Below are positions 57,737 to 64,000 of a stretch of 64,000 nt of DNA, one piece after another (positions within the stretch are counted from its first letter, which is position 1; every line of letters starts with the position of its first letter). Made by a program: the position numbers and the translations under genes. The DNA is from Flavobacterium sp. NRK F7 (GTDB taxonomy: Bacteria > Bacteroidota > Bacteroidia > Flavobacteriales > Flavobacteriaceae), in contig NZ_JAMXLB010000001.1 of the NCBI RefSeq assembly GCF_024054195.1, positions 186,001 to 250,000 on the forward strand. The letters are read 5' to 3'. Below the pieces are notes generated by a model that saw only the letters and a program-made list of their open reading frames with translations, was not told the origin of the DNA and did not search any database.

Positions 57737-59791
57737 ATGAAAAAAATAGTATATATTGCAGCAAGTTTGTTTCTAACAATTACTATGCAAGCTCAAGACA
57801 GACCACAACCAAAACCAGGACCAGCTCCTACTATTAATATTAAAAAACCAGAAAGCTTTACTTTAAAGAATGGTTTAAAAGTATTAATTGTTGAAAATCA
57901 CAAGTTACCAAGAGTTTCTTACACCTTAACTTTAGACAACACTCCTTATGCTGAAGGAAACAAAAAAGGAGTGTCACAAATTTTAAGCGCCATGATTGGA
58001 AATGGTACTACTTCAACATCAAAAGACGCTTTTAATGAAGAAATTGACTTTTTAGGAGCCAATATTAATTTTTGGAGCGAAGGTGCTTCTGCAAATGGGC
58101 TTTCTAGATATTCAAAAAGATTACTAGAATTAATGTCAGATGGAGCATTAAATCCAATTTTTGTTAAAGAAGAATTTGACAAAGAAGTAACCAAAGCCAT
58201 TGAAGGGTTAAAAGCAGATGAAAAAAGTGTAACTTCTATTGCTAGAAGAGTAGAGAACGCACTTACTTATGGAAAAAACCACTACAATGGAGAATATGTA
58301 ACAGAAGAAACTTTAAAAAATATCACTCTTGAAGATGTAAAATTAAATTACAATACCTACTTCGTACCAGGTAATGCTTATTTGGTTATCGTAGGTGATG
58401 TCAACGTAAAAGAAACAAAAAAAGAAGTAGAACGCTTATTCGGAAAATGGAAAAAAGCGACTGCTCCTTCGTTATCTTACAATGATCCTGTAGATGTTCA
58501 ATACAGTCAAATTAATTTTATTGATGTACCAAACGCAGTTCAATCAGAGGTTGCTGTGGTTAATTTATCGCAATTAAAAATGACCGACAAAGATTATTTT
58601 GCTGCTATTTTAGCTAATCAAATCTTAGGTGGCGGTGGTGAAGGAAGATTGTTTTTAAATCTTCGTGAAAAACACGGTTGGACGTACGGTTCTTACTCTA
58701 ACTTGGGTTCTGGAAAATACATTAATAAATTCCGCTCAGGTGCAGCCGTTAGAAATGCAGTTACGGATAGTGCTGTTGTTGAAATTTTCAATGAATTAAA
58801 ACGAATTAGAACGGAACTAGTTTCTGATGAAGAATTGCGTAATGCCAAAGCGAAATACGTAGGTAACTTTGTAATGCAAATTGAAAAACCTGCAACTATT
58901 GCACGTTATGCTTTAAACAAAGAAACCCAAGGACTTCCAGATGATTTTTACGAAAATTATATTAAAAACATCAATGCAGTTACAGCAGAAGACATCCGAA
59001 ACGCGGCTCAAAAATACTTTTTAGCAGATAACTCAAGAGTAGTTATTGTAGGTAAAGCAGGTGATGTTCTCCCTTCATTAGAGGCAATGAGTAAAAAAGA
59101 AAAATTACCTATTCTATACTTTGATAAGTTTGGTAACAAAACAGACAAACCTGTAGTTAAGAAAGAAATTCCTGCTGGTGTAACAGCGCAATCTGTATTG
59201 AAAAATCATATTGAAGCAATCGGAGGTGAAAAAGCATTAAAAGATGTAAAATCTACCGTAACTATTTCAAGTGGAACAATTCAAGGAACTCCTCTTGAAC
59301 TTGTGGCAAAACAGACGTCAAACCATAAAATGTCACTTGAAATGAAAGCAATGGGAATGACTCTTATGAAACAAGTAGTAAATGACAAAGGTGCTTACAT
59401 TGAGCAACAAGGTCAAAGAAAAGACATTACTGGCGAGGATTTAAAAGAAATGCAGGAAATGGCAGGTACTTTTAAAGAATTGAACTTAGTAAACGATACC
59501 AATTTAGTTTTATCTGGTATTGAGACAATTAATGGAGAAGATGCCTATGCAATAAAAAAAGGAAAAACAACTTTTTATTACAATGCAAAATCTGGATTAA
59601 AAGTAGCAGAAGCTAGAGAACTAGAACAAGCGGGTCAAAAAATGACTCAAATAACGTACTTCCAAGATTATAAAGATGTAAAAGGAATTAAATTCCCATA
59701 CAAAACTATCATAAACATGGGTATGGATATCGAATTAACCACTTCAGAAGTAAAAATTAACGAAGGTGTTACAGATAAAGATTTTGAATAA
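57737..59791 (+). CDS. M16-family peptidase-like partner with C-terminal LolA-like domain
   Basis: The 684-residue protein starts at ATG 57737; an upstream TTG at 57731 adds two residues only. It has a signal peptide (to about 20), two M16 peptidase-like domains (about 35-450) and a C-terminal domain of about 200 residues (from about 475, VLKNHIEAIGGEKALKDVKS). The tail resembles outer-membrane lipoprotein-sorting (LolA-like) proteins. The HxxEH zinc motif is absent, so this is the non-catalytic subunit of the pair. It is coupled to the upstream catalytic gene, with 8 bases between. Confidence 0.82.
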   Translation: MKKIVYIAASLFLTITMQAQDRPQPKPGPAPTINIKKPESFTLKNGLKVLIVENHKLPRVSYTLTLDNTPYAEGNKKGVSQILSAMIGNGTTSTSKDAFNEEIDFLGANINFWSEGASANGLSRYSKRLLELMSDGALNPIFVKEEFDKEVTKAIEGLKADEKSVTSIARRVENALTYGKNHYNGEYVTEETLKNITLEDVKLNYNTYFVPGNAYLVIVGDVNVKETKKEVERLFGKWKKATAPSLSYNDPVDVQYSQINFIDVPNAVQSEVAVVNLSQLKMTDKDYFAAILANQILGGGGEGRLFLNLREKHGWTYGSYSNLGSGKYINKFRSGAAVRNAVTDSAVVEIFNELKRIRTELVSDEELRNAKAKYVGNFVMQIEKPATIARYALNKETQGLPDDFYENYIKNINAVTAEDIRNAAQKYFLADNSRVVIVGKAGDVLPSLEAMSKKEKLPILYFDKFGNKTDKPVVKKEIPAGVTAQSVLKNHIEAIGGEKALKDVKSTVTISSGTIQGTPLELVAKQTSNHKMSLEMKAMGMTLMKQVVNDKGAYIEQQGQRKDITGEDLKEMQEMAGTFKELNLVNDTNLVLSGIETINGEDAYAIKKGKTTFYYNAKSGLKVAEARELEQAGQKMTQITYFQDYKDVKGIKFPYKTIINMGMDIELTTSEVKINEGVTDKDFE

Positions 59792-59807
59792 TCTTTTTTA
59801 AATAAAG

Positions 59808-59837
59808 AAAAAGCTCTCAACTATTTGAGAGCTTTTT
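59808..59837. terminator. bidirectional terminator
   Basis: AAAAAGCTCTCAA and TTGAGAGCTTTTT form a 13-base stem with a CTAT loop between the M16 pair and the opposing transporter gene. Confidence 0.85.
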
Positions 59838-59842
59838 TTATA

Positions 59843-60718
59843 TCAACTATTTTTTCTACTCGACAAATAAACCCCAAGAAGGACTATGAAGGCACCACAA
59901 GCCTGTATAAAATTCAAACTTTCATTCATAAAGAAATAGCCTAACAAAATAGCAACAACTGGTATTATATACGTTACAGAAGCCGCAAAAACTGGAGAGG
60001 ACAATTGAATTAATTTAAAAAACAATATATTAGAAAGACCGGTGCCTATAACTCCTAAAACAGCAATATAACCTAGAGAAGTTAGCACTTTTTCTTGAGA
60101 AGCTATCACAAAAAAATCTGAAAAATAAAGCACTACTAAAGCAGGAATAAAAATAACCACAAAATTTCCTGTACTAATGGTTAATGGTTTTAAATCGGAT
60201 AAATACTTTTTAATCAAATTCACATTAATACCATAAAATAAGGACGCTAATAAAATTAGCAACGCATAATAATAATTTTCAGTTGTATTACTGCCTTCTC
60301 CAAAAAGGACCAACAACAAACAACCTACAAAACCTATAATTACTCCAAACACTTGTCTTCGCTGAACACTTGCACCAAAAAACAAAAGCCCAACAATAAG
60401 TGTGTTTAATGGTGTTAATGAATTTAAAATAGAACTTACAGAACCATCAATTTTAGACAAAGCCAAAGCAAACAAATACACCGGAAAAAAAGTACCACAC
60501 AAAGAAGTAAGCACTATGAATTTCCATTTGTATAATGGTATTTTAGCCAATTCTTTATAACCTACCAAGATTAAGAACAAGCCTGCAAACAAAATTCGTA
60601 AGCTTCCCATTTGAACTGAATTTACTCCTTTTAATCCCAATTGCATTAAGATAAAAGAACTTCCCCAAACACATCCTAAGAAACCTAGCAAATACCATTT
60701 TGTATTATTATTTTCCAT
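59843..60718 (-). CDS. EamA/DMT-family transporter
   Basis: The 291-residue integral membrane protein has ten predicted helices and two EamA repeats (about 5-140 and 150-290). It shows WGSSFILMQLGLK in the first helix, GSVSSILNSLTPLNTLIVGLLF in the first repeat and SSPVFAASVTYIIPVVAILLGY in the second. These transport metabolites such as amino acids or drugs. The substrate is not predictable. It faces the M16 pair across a shared terminator. Confidence 0.88.
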   Translation of the reverse strand: MENNNTKWYLLGFLGCVWGSSFILMQLGLKGVNSVQMGSLRILFAGLFLILVGYKELAKIPLYKWKFIVLTSLCGTFFPVYLFALALSKIDGSVSSILNSLTPLNTLIVGLLFFGASVQRRQVFGVIIGFVGCLLLVLFGEGSNTTENYYYALLILLASLFYGINVNLIKKYLSDLKPLTISTGNFVVIFIPALVVLYFSDFFVIASQEKVLTSLGYIAVLGVIGTGLSNILFFKLIQLSSPVFAASVTYIIPVVAILLGYFFMNESLNFIQACGAFIVLLGVYLSSRKNS

Positions 60719-60825
60719 AAAAATAAATTTAGCAGCTCAAAATTCAGACTTTATTTTAACTTAGCCATCATTTTTTACATAAATTTGTATTAAAATTTTT
60801 GAATTACTTTTATAAAATATCAATT

Positions 60826-61335
60826 ATGAAAAACCTTAAACTTATTGCTCTTATAGTTTGTACAACTATACTTTTCACAAGTTGTAAAAAAGAAGAAACT
60901 ACAGCAACAGATAATAAATCGACCACTATTGCTACAGAAAACTTAGCTACTGCCTCTTTTACCATTGACGGCATGACATGTCCAGAAGGATGTGCAAAAG
61001 TTATTGAGAACAAATTAGCAGGTTTAGATGGTGTAAGTGAAGCAAAAGTTGATTTTGAAAACAAAACAGCTACAGTTACGTTTGACAATCAAAAGCAAAC
61101 ACCAGAATCTTTAACTCAAACTGTAGAGAAAGTGGGTAATGGTGAACTTTACAAAGTTTCGAATGTAAAATCTTCTAAAGACAAAGCTTTTTATTCAGAA
61201 AAAGAGAAAAAGAAAAAGAAAAAATCTAAAAAAGAAGACAATACTACCTCTACTGAAAAAAAGGAGGGAGAAAAGAAATCTTGCTGTTCTGGAAAATCAG
61301 CTTGTGGTGAAAAAAAAGAATTGGGAACTTTATAA
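60826..61335 (+). CDS. heavy-metal-associated (HMA) domain lipoprotein
   Basis: Counted from ATG 60826 the protein has 169 residues. A lipoprotein signal (Cys20) precedes an HMA domain (about 43-110) with GMTCPEGC, where Cys52 and Cys56 are three residues apart instead of the usual two. A Lys/Glu-rich linker (about 120-155) and a terminal cluster KSCCSGKSACG with three Cys follow. The protein should bind a soft metal such as copper at the cell envelope. A -7 box TAAATTTG lies at 60780-60787. It is divergent from the DMT transporter gene. Confidence 0.85.
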   Translation: MKNLKLIALIVCTTILFTSCKKEETTATDNKSTTIATENLATASFTIDGMTCPEGCAKVIENKLAGLDGVSEAKVDFENKTATVTFDNQKQTPESLTQTVEKVGNGELYKVSNVKSSKDKAFYSEKEKKKKKKSKKEDNTTSTEKKEGEKKSCCSGKSACGEKKELGTL

Positions 61336-61348
61336 AAACCTAATCTAT

Positions 61349-61382
61349 ATAAAAAAGAGCGAATAAAATTCGCTCTTTTTTA
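61349..61382. terminator. bidirectional terminator
   Basis: AAAAAAGAGCGAA and TTCGCTCTTTTTT with a short loop lie between the HMA gene and gldD, and overlap the gldD stop region. Confidence 0.85.
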
Positions 61383-61931
61383 TTTCCATTCAATCGTTTC
61401 CATAATCTTACGAATATCATTCTTCACATAATCTGCAGCAGGAAGTATAGAATCATAGTTAGGTTTAGCATAAAAATATAAGCTTCCCACAATAAAATTT
61501 TTAGTACTATCAGTTACATAAAACTGGGCATTAGTAGCTGCATTTCCACCCACTTCATAAAACATTCCATATACCTTTTTCTTTTTGTTAATATAAGGCT
61601 GTTCTAAAATATCATCGGCTTTAATTACGTGATCATACGTTAATTTTTGCGCGTCTCGCAGTAAATCATCAATATTATCATTCACTGGTTTATAAGTTAC
61701 ATATATTGTAGCTTTCATTTTAGGATAATTCAGTTCAAACGAACAAGTTTCCTTAGATTTTATTTTGACTGCATCATTAATATCAAAAGAAAACGGACAA
61801 GTTCCTGCTAAAAAACCATAGGTAGCTTCAGGATAATCTAAACGCAATTGCCCTTTAGGCTTCGGAACTGTTTCATCTCCACAGGATACCAATAAAAAAG
61901 AAAACAACAATATAACAATCCAATTTTTCAT
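61380..61931 (-). CDS. gldD: gliding motility lipoprotein GldD
   Basis: The 183-residue lipoprotein has the signal FLLVSC (Cys17). The conserved GldD region starts RLDYPEATYG and runs through CSFELNYPKMKATIYVTY to a final KNDIRKIMETIEWK. GldD is needed for gliding and type IX secretion in this phylum. It lies two bases downstream of gldE, and the usual gldE-gldD order is kept. Confidence 0.92.
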   Translation of the reverse strand: MKNWIVILLFSFLLVSCGDETVPKPKGQLRLDYPEATYGFLAGTCPFSFDINDAVKIKSKETCSFELNYPKMKATIYVTYKPVNDNIDDLLRDAQKLTYDHVIKADDILEQPYINKKKKVYGMFYEVGGNAATNAQFYVTDSTKNFIVGSLYFYAKPNYDSILPAADYVKNDIRKIMETIEWK

Positions 61932-61933
61932 CT

Positions 61934-63226
61934 CTAATTTATCGCAACTTTTATTTGTTTAATTCTTCTTTTATCAACGTTTTCTATTGTAAAAACATAC
62001 GAATTAAAGTTTATTTTCTGACTCTTTTTTGGGAAATTTCCAGATATTTCTAAAAGGAACCCTGCGAGCGTTTCAGCCTCACCTTTCTTCTCTTCAAACT
62101 CAACTCCATTAACATCAATAATTCTATAAAAATCTTTCAAACTAATTTTCCCTTCAAAAAGATAGGTTGTATCATCTATTTGAGAATAAATAATATTTTC
62201 ATCATCAAATTCATCACTAATGTCTCCTACAATCTCTTCTAAAATATCTTCCAATGACACTAACCCCGAAGTTCCACCATATTCATCTACCACAATGGCC
62301 AAATGATTTTTCATCCCTTGAAACTCTTTCAACAAATTGTCTAACTTTTTATTTTCTGGTATAAAAAAGGGAGCACGTATTAGTGTTTGCCATTCAAAAT
62401 CCTTTTCATCGATGTAAGGAATCAAATCTTTAATAAACAAAACACCTTCTATTTGGTCAATATTTTCAGTATAAACCGGAATTCTAGAATACCCTTTCTC
62501 GATAATTTTTGGCATTACTTCAGAAAAAGACTCCTCTTTATCCAATGCAAAAATATCAATTCTAGGACTCATTACTTGACGCACTTCTGTATTTCCAAAA
62601 GTAACAATCCCTTCTAAAATTTTTTGTTCTTCTTGGGTGGTTTCGGAATGATTGGTTAGTTCCAATGCTTGTGACAATTGATCCACTGAAAAACTCGTTT
62701 TTTGAACACTAAATTTCTTTTCCACATACAAAATAATGTTTCGCATAGGAATAGTAATTGGCGTTAATACTTTATCCAAAATCGATATGGGTAAATAAAC
62801 GGTCTTTGAAAAACTAACATTATTTCTATTCGCATAAATTTTTGGTAAAACCTCTCCAAATAATAAAATTAAAAAGGTAACTACTACTACTTCTAAAATA
62901 AAACGGAGCAAAGAAGAACTTATTGAATTGAAAATTTTTTCACTTATTGAAGAAAACAAGATGACTACAGCGATATTGATAAAATTATTGGCTACTAAAA
63001 TCGTAGCTAATAGTTTTTTAGGTTTTTCCAATAATCGTGTGATAATTGAACCTTTATTGCCATCTTCTTCAATTAAATCATCAAGATCTTTTTGTGAAAG
63101 CGAGAATAAAGCAACTTCTGAACCTGAAATAAAGGCAGAGCAAAAAAGCAGAAAAATAACAGCTATTAATCCAATTAGTAGCTCAAAATCTATGGTGTTT
63201 GTTAAACTGGAAGGATCTGGATCCAA
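61934..63226 (-). CDS. gldE: gliding motility-associated protein GldE (CNNM/CBS)
   Basis: The 430-residue membrane protein has a DUF21/CNNM-type membrane domain (about 15-190). A CBS pair (about 205-330, including QVMSPRIDIFAL and VVDEYGGTSGLVSLEDILEEIVGDI) and a CorC-type C-terminal domain follow. It is the usual partner of GldD. The start codon is TTG 63226: a stop codon lies three codons upstream and the DPDPSS N-terminus is conserved in the family. It starts 22 bases after the ssb stop. Confidence 0.9.
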   Translation of the reverse strand: MDPDPSSLTNTIDFELLIGLIAVIFLLFCSAFISGSEVALFSLSQKDLDDLIEEDGNKGSIITRLLEKPKKLLATILVANNFINIAVVILFSSISEKIFNSISSSLLRFILEVVVVTFLILLFGEVLPKIYANRNNVSFSKTVYLPISILDKVLTPITIPMRNIILYVEKKFSVQKTSFSVDQLSQALELTNHSETTQEEQKILEGIVTFGNTEVRQVMSPRIDIFALDKEESFSEVMPKIIEKGYSRIPVYTENIDQIEGVLFIKDLIPYIDEKDFEWQTLIRAPFFIPENKKLDNLLKEFQGMKNHLAIVVDEYGGTSGLVSLEDILEEIVGDISDEFDDENIIYSQIDDTTYLFEGKISLKDFYRIIDVNGVEFEEKKGEAETLAGFLLEISGNFPKKSQKINFNSYVFTIENVDKRRIKQIKVAIN

Positions 63227-63248
63227 AGTATACTATATTAATTAAACA

Positions 63249-63698
63249 TTAAAAAGGTAAATCATCATTATGAGTACCTAAGTTTGAATTGTCAAAATTA
63301 GTGTTTTTTGATGATTCAGAAACATCGTCTCTAAAATTTTGCTTGGTGGCTTCCGATTCTTTTTTGGTCGTTAAAAATGTAAATTCAGTTACTTGAATTT
63401 CAGTAGTGTATTTTGTACTTCCATCTTCGGCTTGCCATTGTCGGGATTTAATTCTTCCTTCTATATAGATTTTATCACCTTTTGATAAGTATTTTTCACA
63501 AATTTCAGCAGCTTTATTTCGAACCACAATATTATGCCATTCTGTAGACGTAATTTTTTCACCTGTGGTTTTATTAATGTATACTTCATTTGTAGCAAGT
63601 GGAAATCTTCCAATACAATTTCCTCCATCAAAATAATGCATTTTTATCTCATCTCCTAAATGACCTATTAAAAGTACTTTGTTTAAAGTTCCATTCAT
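63249..63698 (-). CDS. ssb: single-stranded DNA-binding protein
   Basis: This 149-residue OB-fold protein binds single-stranded DNA. It has the family start NKVLLIGHLGDEIKMHYFDG, the central TSTEWHNIVVRNKAAEICEKYLSKGDKIYIEG segment and an acidic tail ending NDDLPF. A -7 box (TATATTTG, reverse strand 63721-63728) lies 23 bases upstream. It heads the ssb-gldE-gldD run. Confidence 0.93.
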   Translation of the reverse strand: MNGTLNKVLLIGHLGDEIKMHYFDGGNCIGRFPLATNEVYINKTTGEKITSTEWHNIVVRNKAAEICEKYLSKGDKIYIEGRIKSRQWQAEDGSTKYTTEIQVTEFTFLTTKKESEATKQNFRDDVSESSKNTNFDNSNLGTHNDDLPF

Positions 63699-63745
63699 GG
63701 CGTATAATAATTTTATAAATCAAATATAGTGTTTTTTTTGAAGTT

Positions 63746-64000
63746 TTATAAATAATTTGAGGCTATAAAATTATGGATTACGATAGGCATCGGCAATTGC
63801 AATGCCCTTTCCAATGAAATAGCATTCTCAATCTTGGTATTTAAAACTACTTCAATAAAATGTATATGAAGATGCTGATGCGACAACTTATGCAGCAACT
63901 CTTTTTCGTTTTTTACTATGATTTCTTTCACGGGATACTGTTCTTGAATATGAGACACCATCTCTTTTAAAAGTGGCTTTTGATCGTATTCTAGCAACGT
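63746..64000 (-). CDS. mutY: A/G-specific adenine glycosylase C-terminal end, partial
   Basis: The frame runs off the window edge and encodes the last 84 residues. The HKLSHQHLHIHFIEV segment and the ending LPMPIVIHNFI match the NUDIX-like C-terminal domain of MutY, which recognises 8-oxo-guanine. The neighbouring ssb-gldE-gldD order, typical of flavobacteria, supports it. Only this fragment is visible. Confidence 0.85.
   Translation of the reverse strand, partial: TLLEYDQKPLLKEMVSHIQEQYPVKEIIVKNEKELLHKLSHQHLHIHFIEVVLNTKIENAISLERALQLPMPIVIHNFIASNYL

Overview
The window is AT-rich DNA from a gliding member of the Bacteroidota, most likely Flavobacteriaceae (Flavobacterium-like). The evidence is the gldD-gldE-ssb-mutY neighbourhood, a secreted protein with a type IX secretion (type B) C-terminal domain, a Sus-type maltose/starch locus with GH97 and GH65 enzymes, a mevalonate-type isoprenoid route, Bacteroidota-style promoters (TTG, then 17-23 nt, then TAnnTTTG) and weak Shine-Dalgarno sites. 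I see no rRNA, tRNA, CRISPR array, insertion sequence or prophage. I recognised families by reading; no database was searched.

Layout. 1-9.5 kb: maltose/starch locus with the end of an MFS sugar transporter, pgmB, GH65 maltose phosphorylase, GH97 alpha-glucosidase, two GH13 amylases (one periplasmic, one lipoprotein) and a secreted esterase. 9.5-13.6 kb: a glycerophosphodiesterase and a flavoprotein, then reverse-strand membrane-anchored HhH, OmpA-like and TspO genes. 13.7-16.7 kb: mevalonate diphosphate decarboxylase, mevalonate-type kinase and a UbiA-family prenyltransferase. 16.8-24.5 kb: RNA modification (pseudouridine synthase, DusB), two Roadblock/LC7 proteins, a two-gene putative DNA repair/modification pair, and lepA. 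24.5-26.9 kb: an unusual reverse-strand operon of an Lgt-like enzyme, a tetraether-lipid-synthase-like radical SAM protein and a tiny membrane protein. 27-33.9 kb: a large T9SS-exported cell-surface protein, an ABC permease and an OmpA lipoprotein. 33.9-40.4 kb: a two-component system divergent from a three-gene exported locus that ends in an FGE/SUMF1-like protein. 40.5-47.7 kb: purH and the rod-shape operon mreBCD-mrdA-rodA.

47.7-53.7 kb is the most interesting region: a secretion locus for cysteine-rich, double-glycine-leader peptides. It encodes an HlyD adaptor, a C39-peptidase ABC exporter, two annotatable precursors, a third short precursor at 53514-53666, and a fusion of a C39-like domain, VKOR and thioredoxin that probably makes their disulfides. 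The predicted mature parts carry 6, 6 and 4 cysteines.

53.7-64 kb: an exported nuclease, a coiled-coil exported protein, rpmA/rplU (L21 carries a C-terminal HhH extension that is paralogous to the domain in the 11.5 kb gene), a pair of M16 peptidases, a DMT transporter, a heavy-metal-binding lipoprotein, and the gliding/ssb/mutY block.

Several starts were corrected from the longest reading frame. Translation very probably begins at TTG for mreD, gldE and the C39 exporter, and at GTG for the DNA-repair radical SAM gene.
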